From Gracilimonas tropica DSM 19535 (GTDB lineage: Bacteria; Bacteroidota; Rhodothermia; Balneolales; Balneolaceae), in the NCBI RefSeq assembly GCF_000375425.1, contig NZ_AQXG01000016.1, forward strand, positions 1-60,190: a DNA stretch of 60,190 bases. The letters run 5' to 3'. Under the pieces are notes generated by a model that was not told the origin of the DNA, did not search any database, and saw nothing but the letters and a program-made list of their open reading frames with translations. Numbering within the stretch: the first letter of the stretch is position 1; every line of letters starts with the position of its first letter. This document shows positions 45,419 through 54,325 of this stretch, piece by piece. Made by a program: the position numbers and the translations under genes.

Positions 45419-46300
45419 ATGAAAATAGAAGAACTCATCGGTAACACACCACTCATTGAACTACAAAACATTCCCACTAATAAAAATGTAACCATATACT
45501 GTAAGATGGAAGGGCAAAATCCCGGTGGTAGTGTAAAGGACCGCGCTGCCTTAGGGATGATCAATGGAGCGTTGGAACGTGGAGATATCAAACCCGGAGA
45601 TACCCTGGTGGAAGCCACCAGTGGAAATACCGGAATTGCCCTGGCTATGATCGCTTCTCTGAAAGGCCTCAATATCAAATTGCTTATGCCGGAAAGTGCT
45701 ACTGAGGAACGAATCAAATCCATGAAAGCCTACGGGGCAGAAGTGATCCTGACTCCCGCAGAAAAAACCATTGAATATTCCCGCGATCTTGCCCAACAAA
45801 TGGCAGACGAAAACGGTTACTTCCAACTCAACCAATTTGCAAATCCCGATAACTACAAAATGCATGAGCGCACCACCGGACCGGAAATATGGCGAGATAC
45901 CGAAGGCAAGATCACTCATTTCGTATCCGCTATGGGAACCACCGGCACCATCATGGGCGTTTCACGCTATTTAAAAAGCCAAAACCCACGGGTACAAATT
46001 ATCGGCACACAACCCACTGAAGGATCTTCCATCCCTGGAATTCGTCGATGGTCACCGGAATTTCTTCCAAAAATATTTGAAGCAAACCGGGTAGACAGAA
46101 CCATAGATGTGAGCGAAGCTGAAGCCACCGAAATGTCTCGGCGCATGGCCAAAGAAGAAGGCATTTTTGCCGGCATGAGCAGTGGTGGTGCACTTACGGC
46201 CGCACTCAAATTAGCTCAAGGCTTGGACGAAGGGATCATTGTATGTATTACCTGCGACCGCGGAGACCGGTATCTGAGTTCTCCACTTTTTATGGATTGA
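45419..46300 (+). CDS. cysM: Cysteine synthase (O-acetylserine sulfhydrylase B type)
   Basis: A 293-residue fold-type II PLP enzyme. The PLP lysine is K40 in GQNPGGSVKDRAALG, the substrate loop is TSGNTGIALAM, and the phosphate-binding glycines are in GTTGTIMG. The short length and GMSSGGALTAALKLA favour the CysM type, which may also use thiosulfate. It joins O-acetylserine with sulfide to give cysteine. It follows cysE and converges on secG. Confidence 0.9.
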   Translation: MKIEELIGNTPLIELQNIPTNKNVTIYCKMEGQNPGGSVKDRAALGMINGALERGDIKPGDTLVEATSGNTGIALAMIASLKGLNIKLLMPESATEERIKSMKAYGAEVILTPAEKTIEYSRDLAQQMADENGYFQLNQFANPDNYKMHERTTGPEIWRDTEGKITHFVSAMGTTGTIMGVSRYLKSQNPRVQIIGTQPTEGSSIPGIRRWSPEFLPKIFEANRVDRTIDVSEAEATEMSRRMAKEEGIFAGMSSGGALTAALKLAQGLDEGIIVCITCDRGDRYLSSPLFMD

Positions 46301-46311
46301 AATAAGGAGAT

Positions 46312-46347
46312 AAAAAAAAGCCTCATCAAAAATAATTGATAAGGCTT
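46312..46347 (-). terminator. Rho-independent terminator of secG (may also serve cysM)
   Basis: AAGCCTCATCAA/TTGATAAGGCTT (46318-46329 with 46336-46347, one mismatch) with eight A on the plus strand (46312-46319), that is a T-run for the minus-strand secG transcript. Confidence 0.85.
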
Positions 46348-46370
46348 AGATTCTTTCGGTTTTGCAGTAT

Positions 46371-46769
46371 TTAGTTTTCGCTGCTTCCGCTTTCTGAATT
46401 TGCTTCAGTTCCACCTTGCTCTTGCTGTCCCTGATTTTGAGGAATAGCAGGTGCAGTTTGTGAAGGTGCTTCAATAGGAGCATTTACTCCGGGGCCCCCT
46501 TCCTGCAAAATACTTCGGTTAACTTCTCCACGGTCGATTGCAAAATTAGCTAATATGCAAAGCACCAGGAACGCTCCGGCCAGAACCGAAGTCGATTTAG
46601 AAAGCAAGTCAGCCGTTCTGCGGGCACCCAGTCCGCCACCTCCACCGATGGCTCCGGCTCCACCCATTCCGGAAATTCCTTGCCCCTGTCCCGGTTGCAA
46701 TAACACAACCACGATCAACAGGAAGCAGATAACAGCAATAACTCCTACAATAATATTATATAACAGCAT
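46371..46769 (-). CDS. secG: Protein translocase subunit SecG
   Basis: A 132-residue protein with two membrane helices (about 3-24 and 60-78) separated by the glycine-rich GISGMGGAGAIGGGGGLG loop and ARRTADLLSKSTSVLAGAFL, as in SecG. A Gln/Pro/Glu-rich tail (about 85-132) follows. SecG assists SecYE in export. Short, single gene between cysM (convergent) and the MscS gene (divergent). Confidence 0.93.
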   Translation of the reverse strand: MLLYNIIVGVIAVICFLLIVVVLLQPGQGQGISGMGGAGAIGGGGGLGARRTADLLSKSTSVLAGAFLVLCILANFAIDRGEVNRSILQEGGPGVNAPIEAPSQTAPAIPQNQGQQEQGGTEANSESGSSEN

Positions 46770-46863
46770 GTAATTCGTTTCTTATCTTTTAGAAGGGTGA
46801 AAAGATACCCAATTTTGCCTACTATCCCAAGCATGGAGACCTCAAAAAATTCAAAATACTTGA

Positions 46864-47787
46864 ATGGAACAATTCATTGAAACAATAAGAGAATTTTTAG
46901 CTAATTCTCCCTCCTTAACTATACAGATCGCCGAAACCATTGGTATCATTGTCATACTGTGGCTGATCCGTTTCTTTTCTGTGCGAATTCTTCAGAAAAA
47001 TGTTGAGAACAGGAAAACGCTTTACAAATGGAAGAAGAATATTACCTATATCATCTTTTTGATCGGGCTTCTTATTTTAGCGCAGGTTTGGTTCTCTGCC
47101 ATAGGACAGCTAGCCACATTCCTCGGTTTACTTTCCGCCGGTATCGCCATTGCCTTAAAAGATCCGGTAACAGATATGGCCGGTTGGTTGTTTCTTATTT
47201 GGCGAAAGCCCTTCGATGTAGGTGATCGCATTCAGGTAGGCGGCTCCAAAGGAGATGTTATAGATATTCGCGTTTTCAAATTTACGGTACTTGAAATTGG
47301 GAATTGGGTGGATGCCGACCAAAGCACCGGGAGAGTCATCCACATTCCAAATCATAAGATATTCTCGGAAGATATAGCCAATTACACCAGCGATTTTGAA
47401 TGGGTTTGGAATGAAATGGGAGTTTTATTGACCTTTGAAAGTGACTGGAAAAAAGCCAAACTGATACTTCAGGAAATTGCGGATCAGGTCTGCGAGGAAT
47501 TTGTAGAACAAGCCCGCCAAGAAGTCAAAAGAGCTGAAAAGTCGTACCTCATTCAGTATCGTTATTTAACGCCCATTGTATACACGAATGTAAAGGACAG
47601 TGGAATCAATCTCACCATTCGTTATTTATCGGATCCAAGGAGAAGGCGCAGTATTTCTCAGATGCTGTGGGAAACTATTCTGGAACGTTTTGCAGACCAT
47701 GACAACATTGACTTTGCATACCCCACTATCAGATATTACAATAATCCAACCGAAGGCAAACCTGGAACTATTCCCTCCGCGGATTAA
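46864..47787 (+). CDS. Small-conductance mechanosensitive channel, MscS family
   Basis: A 307-residue protein with three membrane helices in the first 110 residues, the pore-helix segment FLGLLSAGIAIALKDPVTDMAG, then the beta domain KPFDVGDRIQVGGSKGDVIDI and a C-terminal alpha/beta domain. It gates in response to membrane tension, protecting against hypo-osmotic shock. The ATG follows ACTTGA with no clear ribosome binding site. Convergent with the SRAP-like gene. Confidence 0.92.
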   Translation: MEQFIETIREFLANSPSLTIQIAETIGIIVILWLIRFFSVRILQKNVENRKTLYKWKKNITYIIFLIGLLILAQVWFSAIGQLATFLGLLSAGIAIALKDPVTDMAGWLFLIWRKPFDVGDRIQVGGSKGDVIDIRVFKFTVLEIGNWVDADQSTGRVIHIPNHKIFSEDIANYTSDFEWVWNEMGVLLTFESDWKKAKLILQEIADQVCEEFVEQARQEVKRAEKSYLIQYRYLTPIVYTNVKDSGINLTIRYLSDPRRRRSISQMLWETILERFADHDNIDFAYPTIRYYNNPTEGKPGTIPSAD

Positions 47788-47794
47788 AGATGTA

Positions 47795-47850
47795 GAATTT
47801 AAGATTAAGGATTATCTGCTAACTTTTTTTCAATCCTTAATTTTGAATTT
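47795..47850. terminator. Probable bidirectional terminator between the MscS and SRAP-like genes
   Basis: A 19-bp imperfect AT-rich inverted repeat (47795-47813 with 47832-47850), with seven T in the loop (47824-47830) and further T after the stem. It fills the gap between two convergent genes. Confidence 0.4.
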
Positions 47851-47855
47851 TTAAT

Positions 47856-48542
47856 TCATTCATCCTCATCAGCACCATCATAATTCCTGAGTTTAGGTAT
47901 GGGCTGAATCAGTTCTTTGGAATTATTGGAAGGATCATTCACCAATTCAGGAACACGGAATACCGACATATCGGGCAGTAAATAATTACCGGAAAAACCT
48001 TTTTTTACCATATCAGCTGCATCCCCTGACAACCAGCTTTCAAAATCTTTCTCTTCAATAATAACCGGCATTCGGTTATCCAGTGGTTCCACTAAAGGGT
48101 TTGCAGGCATTGTTACAACCGCAAAGGTATGAACAATACGACCGTCCTGATCCTTAAAAGAATTATATAAACCTGCAACCGCCGTTACATCCCGAGTCAA
48201 TATTCTCAAATAAAATGGAAGAGGATCACTTACCGTTTCTTTCCATTTATAAAATCCGGAAATGGGGATCAAACAGGGCAATGATCTCAATTGCTTAAGA
48301 TATTTTTCACTTTCAGCTATTTCCTCTTGTTTAATTTCAGAAGCTCCTTCCCCCTCACCCTCAAATTTTAAACCCCATACCGACTGTATAATTTCTCTCT
48401 TTTCTTCTGTTTTTATGATGATCGGCATAGTGGCACCGGGAATGACATTATAATTTGGCTCATACATGATCTGAGAATTTGAGATCACCCCAAAGGTCTC
48501 TTCTATAACAAATTTATCAGCTTCTAATACATAACGTTTCAT
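47856..48542 (-). CDS. SRAP (HMCES/YedK)-like protein lacking the catalytic residues
   Basis: A 228-residue protein with the SRAP fold landmarks YEPNYNVIPGATMPIII, VWGLKF, LPCLIPISGFYKWKE, PFYLRI, AVAGLYNSF, FAVVTMPANPL and RMPVII. SRAP proteins shield abasic sites by a covalent bond from the invariant Cys2. Here the protein begins MKRYVLE, so there is no Cys2. The GFYEW glutamate is K99, the histidine before DRMPV is D155, and the NARAE segment is replaced by acidic sequence. Fold assignment is fairly sure; catalysis by the known mechanism looks impossible. Confidence 0.78.
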   Translation of the reverse strand: MKRYVLEADKFVIEETFGVISNSQIMYEPNYNVIPGATMPIIIKTEEKREIIQSVWGLKFEGEGEGASEIKQEEIAESEKYLKQLRSLPCLIPISGFYKWKETVSDPLPFYLRILTRDVTAVAGLYNSFKDQDGRIVHTFAVVTMPANPLVEPLDNRMPVIIEEKDFESWLSGDAADMVKKGFSGNYLLPDMSVFRVPELVNDPSNNSKELIQPIPKLRNYDGADEDE

Positions 48543-48734
48543 GATGTCTCCATTATTTGCTCTGATTTATTTGTGTTAACGAGAAAAGCCAATTCTATTG
48601 CCCAATAAATCTACACGTTCTTTAAAATTTCTCAGCCTCATTTGATAAAGTATAAAATCCTTTCCTCTGATCCGGACCTTATTTATAACTGCTCAAACTT
48701 TACTACCTTTAGGCCAAAATAATCCAATTCCGGC

Positions 48735-49664
48735 ATGACCAATCCTTTTTTTAATTCTGATGAAGCCCGCATGAGAGCTTTCTTCCGGATTATTTCCTAC
48801 ATATTCCTTTTTGCCTTGTTGACCGGCGTTCCTACTCTTATCCCATTCACCGCTTTGGAATACATTGCTCGCGGAGTATTGATTTTCGGACTTTTTTATA
48901 CATTTTTTCGTTTTGTGGATCGTCGCCCGTGGGATTATGCCGGACTCCAAATCAGATCCACATGGATCAAGGAGTGCTTTTCTGGAATTTTGATTGCAGC
49001 AACCGTAATGGGACTCATCTTCCTGGCCCAATGGCAAACCGGAACGCTGGAAATCACCGGCTTTGCCTGGGAGCGTTCTTTTGAGCGGCACTGGCTGATT
49101 CCTTTTAGCATATTCCTCATTCAGATGATATCGGTGGGATTTTACGAAGAACTCATGGCGCGCGGCTACCTCATCCCCAACATCGCGGAAGGATTTTCAT
49201 TTGGCAACATCAGCCCACAAAAAGCGACTTTAATAGCCATTTTCATTAGTTCTTCCATATTTGGGATTTTACATGCAGGAAATCCCAATGCGTCAACTAC
49301 TGCCGTAGTCAACATTATTTTGGCCGGGGTGATGTTAGCCGTTCCGTACGTCCTCACCGGTCGGCTGGCTCTTCCCATAGGATTACATTTCTCCTGGAAT
49401 TTTTTCCAGGGCGGCATTTTTGGGTTTCGGGTAAGTGGGCTTGAAATCCGAAGTTCGATTATTCAGATCCAGCAAAGCGGTCCCGATTGGTGGACCGGTG
49501 GTGCTTTTGGTCCCGAAGCCGGCGTCATTGGCATCATCGGCATTCTGCTCATTCTGGGAATTTCGCTCCTCTATCTAAAATGGAAAGGAGTAAAACTCGA
49601 ACTGGCTGAGCCGTTTAGAAAATCATTTCGGGAATTAGAAAGTACCCCCGTTCAGAAAAGCTAA
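48735..49664 (+). CDS. CPBP-family intramembrane metalloprotease
   Basis: A 309-residue multi-helix membrane protein with all three ABI/CAAX motifs: EELMAR (E138, E139, R143), FGILH (H180) and HFSWN (H218, N222). The family includes CAAX prenyl endopeptidase Rce1 relatives; bacterial substrates are mostly unknown. It stands alone, and the region downstream is non-coding. Confidence 0.9.
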   Translation: MTNPFFNSDEARMRAFFRIISYIFLFALLTGVPTLIPFTALEYIARGVLIFGLFYTFFRFVDRRPWDYAGLQIRSTWIKECFSGILIAATVMGLIFLAQWQTGTLEITGFAWERSFERHWLIPFSIFLIQMISVGFYEELMARGYLIPNIAEGFSFGNISPQKATLIAIFISSSIFGILHAGNPNASTTAVVNIILAGVMLAVPYVLTGRLALPIGLHFSWNFFQGGIFGFRVSGLEIRSSIIQIQQSGPDWWTGGAFGPEAGVIGIIGILLILGISLLYLKWKGVKLELAEPFRKSFRELESTPVQKS

Positions 49665-50159
49665 ATTTTCGGATTTTCCATTTTTTCCAATTATGCAGTC
49701 ATTCATCGGAAGGGTTCATCGTTGTTCTAAAAGCCCAGGACATCCTTCGACGAATGAAACCATACAAAAATCTATCAGTCCAAATAAGTCTAACCAAATT
49801 TGAATCTCTCCAAAACCTTCAAATTCGTCCGACGATTGTACCTCTGCTAAGCAGGTTCTATCGCCTCAAAAGATACCGAGCTAGTTCCACTCGTCGGATC
49901 ACTCCTTGCTAGATTAAATTTCCAGCTTTATAAAAGGTTTGAATTTTGTGTTGGCCAAATTACCTCTTTCAGTGGTCGGACGAGAACTCATTTTTACTTC
50001 AATATTGAATGCTGCCTGCCCCCAAAGACAGGTTTGTTGTTCAATGTTCGATATTCTCTGAGCTTGGTTCTCATTTTTTGTATATTGAAGAGTTCTCATT
50101 GAGAGAACAAGATCTTTGAAAATTGAACTATAACGCCAAAAATGAAAGAGGTGTAACCA
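49665..50159. other. Long intergenic region with degenerate inverted repeats
   Basis: 495 bases with no supported gene. It contains imperfect inverted pairs (TCATTCATCGGAAGG near 49693 against CCTTCGACGAATGA near 49747; TCCGACGA 49828-49835 against TCGTCGGA 49891-49898) and the 17-base motif TTCAATGTTCGATATTC at 50040-50056. The ribosome binding site of the next gene closes it. Confidence 0.5.
50144..50153 (+). promoter_or_regulatory. Ribosome binding site fixing a TTG start
   Basis: GAAAGAGGTG lies 6 bases before the TTG at 50160. The nearby ATG (50142) runs into a stop after four codons, so the TTG is the start. Confidence 0.7.
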
Positions 50160-51728
50160 TTGTCTTTTGAAGAATTTGGCCTAAGCCCCGAACTTATGAG
50201 CGGGCTGGCCGACGTACGAATTGAAGAACCCACACCTCTCCAAAATGAAGTTATTCCACCGGCATTACAAGGGAAGCATTTGCTTGTAAAACATGAAGCC
50301 GGCGATGACGGTGTATTTTTGATACCTGCTTTGCAGAAGTTGACAACCAACGGAGAGGTTTCTGGCACACGAGTTTTAATATTAACACCATCTATTGAGC
50401 GAGTTAAGGAAATAGACGAAACGGTTTGGGCTATGGGCTACCATGCTCAAATCAGCAGTGCGGCGCTTTCCATGAAAGGAATTCGCACTGAGCAAGAACA
50501 AGCGATAAAAGATGGCGCACCGGTTGTGGTAGCAAATCCCGGCCGGCTAATTGAAATACTGGAAAATCACGAGCTAAAGCTCCCTCACGTGGATTTGATC
50601 ATCATTGATGAAGCCCACGGCATGGAAAACTATAACCTGGTAAGCCGGGTGAAGGATATCATGCAAAAAGTGGAGAGCGATCCACAGGTGCTTATATTTT
50701 CCAAATCTAACAACAAAGCCACTCAACAGCTTTCCTCTGCCCTGTTAAAAGATGCTCAGGTTATTGGATTTGATGACAACGCTGTCTCTGATTCCAAAGA
50801 AGAAACAACATCAGAGTCCGAATCTCAGGATGAAAAATCTCAGCCTGAAAATCAGCAGGAAGAGCAAGAGGATTTTGAGCTCGATCAGCAGGAAGTGAAC
50901 CGGAAGCTGGCCGAGGCAAGTGTAAGCGTCGTGCTCAACCCGGAGGAGAAAAAGGAAGAAGAAAAAGCTGAGCAGCAGGATTCCGGAAATCAGGATGAAG
51001 AGCCAGAACCGGTTCCCGAAGACTTGACACAGGCTTATATTTATGTGCCACCGAGAGCCAAGATCTCCACGTTACTGGCTCATCTTGAGGATACATTGAC
51101 AGATAAAATAGTGGTGTTTGCTGCTTCCAAACGTACTACGGATCGACTCTTCCGCATTATCCGTAAGAAAGGTTGGGGCGTGGTGAGCATCAACAAAGGC
51201 TTGAAGCAGGAGTATTATGATGAGCGCTTCGGGAAGTTTACCTCAGGCGACATGAAGATCTTGCTGGTGGGCGGACTTTCGGCCACGGAAGTGGAGCTGG
51301 ATGAAGTGAAGCAGGTCATCAACTACGATGTGCCTAACGAAGTAGAGGAATACAAATATCGTGCTGAGTTGGTTGGCCGTGGTAAAGCAGCCCGGATGGT
51401 ATCTTTAGTTTCCAAAATGGATAAGGATGACATCGACGAGATAGTGAAAAAAGTGGGATATGCTCCTACTGAAATACCGTTGCCTGAAGAAGTGAAAGAG
51501 AAGAAAAGCCGTGGCAAAGGCAAGAAGTCTTCCGACAAGAAGAAATCGAGCAATAAAAAGCGGGATAAAAAACGCCGCCAGCCTAAGAAAGAGAAGAAAT
51601 CCAACGGACTGCCACGCCCATCCTATGACGGATTATCCGGTGGAAAAGAAGGTGACAGTAACGGTAAACGTCCATCCCCAAGCAGCTCCGACGGAGCTTT
51701 TGGCTGGATCAAAAAGCTGTTTAACTGA
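50160..51728 (+). CDS. DEAD-box-like RNA helicase with degenerate ATPase motifs
   Basis: A 522-residue protein with two RecA-like domains. The Q motif is intact (FEEFGLSPEL, PTPLQ, Q28), as are VANPGRL and an LIIIDEAHG motif II (150-153). However, motif I reads KHEAGDDG (44-51) with no GKT lysine, motif III is FSKS instead of SAT, motif V is LVGGLSATEVEL, and motif VI is YRAELVGRGKAA rather than HRxGRxGR. An acidic insert (about 205-285) splits the domains, and a Lys/Arg-rich tail (about 445-500) may bind RNA. ATP hydrolysis is unlikely; an RNA-binding role is inferred. Confidence 0.8.
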   Translation: MSFEEFGLSPELMSGLADVRIEEPTPLQNEVIPPALQGKHLLVKHEAGDDGVFLIPALQKLTTNGEVSGTRVLILTPSIERVKEIDETVWAMGYHAQISSAALSMKGIRTEQEQAIKDGAPVVVANPGRLIEILENHELKLPHVDLIIIDEAHGMENYNLVSRVKDIMQKVESDPQVLIFSKSNNKATQQLSSALLKDAQVIGFDDNAVSDSKEETTSESESQDEKSQPENQQEEQEDFELDQQEVNRKLAEASVSVVLNPEEKKEEEKAEQQDSGNQDEEPEPVPEDLTQAYIYVPPRAKISTLLAHLEDTLTDKIVVFAASKRTTDRLFRIIRKKGWGVVSINKGLKQEYYDERFGKFTSGDMKILLVGGLSATEVELDEVKQVINYDVPNEVEEYKYRAELVGRGKAARMVSLVSKMDKDDIDEIVKKVGYAPTEIPLPEEVKEKKSRGKGKKSSDKKKSSNKKRDKKRRQPKKEKKSNGLPRPSYDGLSGGKEGDSNGKRPSPSSSDGAFGWIKKLFN

Positions 51729-51754
51729 TTTCAGTTTTTATTATTGAATAGTCG

Positions 51755-51785
51755 AAAGGCGCATCAAATGATGCGCCTTTTTTTG
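51755..51785 (+). terminator. Rho-independent terminator of the DEAD-box-like gene
   Basis: An 11-bp stem AAAGGCGCATC/GATGCGCCTTT (51755-51765 with 51770-51780), loop AAAT, then a T-run to 51785. Confidence 0.95.
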
Positions 51786-51819
51786 TACACTTTTCTCTTT
51801 GAGAATCAGAATTGATGTC

Positions 51820-51954
51820 TTATTCCCCTTTATCCTTTTTAGCTTCATTCAGCTTAATCCATCCCTTTTTGGCAAACCATTTCACCGCTAAATCTCCGCC
51901 AATGCCTCCGAGGATGGCACTTACAATTACGATGATCCAAAATTCAATATCCAT
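51820..51954 (-). CDS. Small single-helix membrane protein (44 residues)
   Basis: An ORF from ATG 51954 encodes MDIEFWIIVIVSAILGGIGG followed by DLAVKWFAKKGWIKLNEAKK and a charged end. One membrane helix contains GGIGG packing glycines and is followed by a basic, positive-inside tail. The clean membrane-protein composition argues for coding. It is isolated, with a facing terminator from the plus-strand gene. Family not recognised. Confidence 0.5.
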   Translation of the reverse strand: MDIEFWIIVIVSAILGGIGGDLAVKWFAKKGWIKLNEAKKDKGE

Positions 51955-52547
51955 TTCCGTCAAACTTTAATTGATACTTAGTTTAACTTCCAGAATACAA
52001 AAAACAGGTACTTTTCATTTTCAGGATACCCGGGGAGGGATAAATTTCTTTGTCAACTCCAACAAAATCCCGGTAATCTCCAAATCCTGGGAATCACGGT
52101 TCAAAACGGGAAGTAAAACTCTTCGAAATTGAATATCCCATTTTTCAATATTCGATGCTCTCCGCTATCCATCACCCGGCTCTTTTCGAATCTGACTCCC
52201 CTGCTTTTAAAACTGAACCGAATGATGGATTACAGAACAAATCAAAAAAACAGGGAAACATTTATCACCGGGAACCAACTCGAGTAAGCAAGAAATGATT
52301 AAAAGATTGGGGTGTTTGCGGTCTTGTGTTTTCTTGATTTTGGTTCGTTTTTTATCAAGAAAAAATGAAACAAGAGGTCGACAAAAGGCAACCCATTTCG
52401 AATTCAACACAACACAAGCGATACGCTTACGCCTGAACTGGGAAGTAAAAACTGTAACCTCATTTTACGATTAAAACCTATGTTCTTTATTGAATGTTCG
52501 ATACTCAATGGCTACCATCCGACGCACCGATTAACAAATGAGATTCT
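51955..52547. other. Long intergenic region before nhaC with repeat debris
   Basis: 593 bases with no supported gene. It holds a 14-mer repeated with period 17 (AAATCCCGGTAATC at 52065 and AAATCCTGGGAATC at 52082), two GGGAAGTAAAA words (52108 and 52440), and two 17-base TTSAATRTTCGATRYTC motifs (52144-52160 and 52490-52506). These bracket an unassigned segment of about 330 bases, suggesting the remnant of another repeat-flanked unit. Confidence 0.45.
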
Positions 52548-54113
52548 ATGAGCAACGATTTCGAAGGTACCAAGCAGAAGTGGAAAGACCCTAAAACACG
52601 TCGAAGAATTGGAGTTGGAGCTTTCATTGCACTCATTATTGCGGGCGTTTATGCCGGGGTGAATGAAGTTTTTCCTGAGCAGAACGGACATTACGGTTTC
52701 TGGTCGGTAATGCCGCCCGTGGTCGCCATTGTTCTTGCGTTCTATACCCGGGAGGTGGTCAGTTCTCTTTTCATCGGAATTTGTTTGGGTGGAGTGATCT
52801 CAGGAAAGCTCAATATTGTACAGGATTTCTTGATTCCCTCCGTTGGAACCGAAAGTTTTGCGTTGATTATCATCGTGTATCTTTGGGCACTTGGAGGATT
52901 GATCGGCATCTGGACAAGAACCGGCGGTGCAGAAAGATTCGCAATTTGGGCCAGCAAGAAAATGGTGCGTGGTCCTCAAACCGCTAAATTCTTCACCTGG
53001 ATGATGGGACTCATTTTCCATCAGGGCGGGACTATTAGTACCGTTTTGACCGGAGCCACGGTTCGCCCCATTGCCGACAAACATAAGGTCTCTCACGAAG
53101 AACTGGCTTACATGGTAGATTCCACCGCTTCTCCCGCCGCCACGCTCATCCCCTTCAACGTGTGGCCGTTTTATGTAGGTGGACTGGTAATCGGAACACT
53201 TCCCTTCCTGGAAACCACACAGCAAAGTGTCTCCTTTTTCTTCTCTGCCCTCCCTTACAATTTTTACGCCATTTTTGCGATCCTTTTGACGCTCCTATTT
53301 GCCTGGGATAAATTCCCATTCGTTCCCGGGAAAAAAATGAGAGCTGCCATCAAACGTGCTCGTTCATGTAAAGGATTAGACCGACCCGGTTCCTCTCCCA
53401 TGGCCGCTGATGAACTCACCAAAAGTGCGATCCCAGAAAATTATAATTCCGGGCTGATCGACTTTTTTGGTCCGATCGGGACTTTACTCGGAGTAGCCAT
53501 CATCCCCTACATCGTATCTCGTTTTATTTTAGATATGGGCGAAAATGCGGTTTTGTTGATTGCTGAAGCATTCATTTTAGCCGTTTTAGTTGGCTTTGGA
53601 ATTGCACTCGCCAAGGGAATGAAACTGCAGGAAGTGATCGATGGATTTATTGACGGCTGTAAAGGCGTGACCATTGGAGCCATCATTCTTGCCCTTGCAG
53701 TTACACTGAAAGAAGTGGCCGATGCGGTCGGAACTGCTCCATATGTAGTCGATCTGGTTGGAGATGTGATCCCCGCTTACCTTCTTCCCGGCTTGTTGAT
53801 GGTTCTTTGCATGTTGATCGCGTTCTCAACTGGAACTTCCTGGGGAACGTATGCTGTGGTATTTCCGGTCGCCATCCCGTTGGCCTGGGCGGTGGTTCCC
53901 GATCCATTTTTTATCACTCTTTGTTTTTCTGCCGTGATCGGCGGATCTGTTTTTGGAGACCAATGTTCACCCATTTCGGATACTACAATTTTATCTTCCC
54001 TGGCTACCGGTTGTGATTTAATGGATCATGTTCAAACACAGTTTCCATTGGCGATTCTGGCTGGAAGTTTAGCTGTGATTGCTTATGCGGGTATGGTTAT
54101 TTTCTTTGTTTGA
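52548..54113 (+). CDS. NhaC-family Na+/H+ antiporter
   Basis: A 521-residue polytopic membrane protein. MPPVVAIVLAFYTREVVSSL, the GTSWGTYAVVFPVAIPLAW segment and GGSVFGDQCSPISDTTILSS are characteristic of the NhaC/ArcD-like antiporter family (PF03553). It probably exchanges Na+ for H+ at the inner membrane, apt for a marine organism; amino-acid antiport by relatives cannot be excluded. Followed by an orphan DUF559-type repeat element. Confidence 0.88.
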   Translation: MSNDFEGTKQKWKDPKTRRRIGVGAFIALIIAGVYAGVNEVFPEQNGHYGFWSVMPPVVAIVLAFYTREVVSSLFIGICLGGVISGKLNIVQDFLIPSVGTESFALIIIVYLWALGGLIGIWTRTGGAERFAIWASKKMVRGPQTAKFFTWMMGLIFHQGGTISTVLTGATVRPIADKHKVSHEELAYMVDSTASPAATLIPFNVWPFYVGGLVIGTLPFLETTQQSVSFFFSALPYNFYAIFAILLTLLFAWDKFPFVPGKKMRAAIKRARSCKGLDRPGSSPMAADELTKSAIPENYNSGLIDFFGPIGTLLGVAIIPYIVSRFILDMGENAVLLIAEAFILAVLVGFGIALAKGMKLQEVIDGFIDGCKGVTIGAIILALAVTLKEVADAVGTAPYVVDLVGDVIPAYLLPGLLMVLCMLIAFSTGTSWGTYAVVFPVAIPLAWAVVPDPFFITLCFSAVIGGSVFGDQCSPISDTTILSSLATGCDLMDHVQTQFPLAILAGSLAVIAYAGMVIFFV

Positions 54114-54128
54114 TATGGACTAAACTGA

Positions 54129-54325
54129 CGATCCTCCCTGAAAAATCAGTGAACTGATTTTTCTGTCCCTCCAGAGGGACACAGGTTCTTTGCTTTGGCA
54201 AGATGTTGGTTATCAAACTAAACTTTAGAACTAAGCAAGAACTTATCTCTCTTTGGCGCCTGCTTGCCGAATAAGGTAAGAGAGACCGGATTTAGCTTCG
54301 TCCCGTGCATACGGGAAGAGAGGAA
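54129..54325. repeat. Orphan DUF559-type inverted-repeat element
   Basis: Homologous to elements 2L and 2R but without a DUF559 gene beside it. It retains AAAAATCAGT/ACTGATTTTT (perfect stem), GTCCCTCC/GGAGGGAC, GGTTCTT...AAGAACTTATCTCTCTTTGG and GGATTTAGC. The TCTCTCTTT hairpin loop carries an insertion of about 24 bases (54256-54279) and the right end is altered. It occupies most of the nhaC-nth gap (321 bases). Confidence 0.75.
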
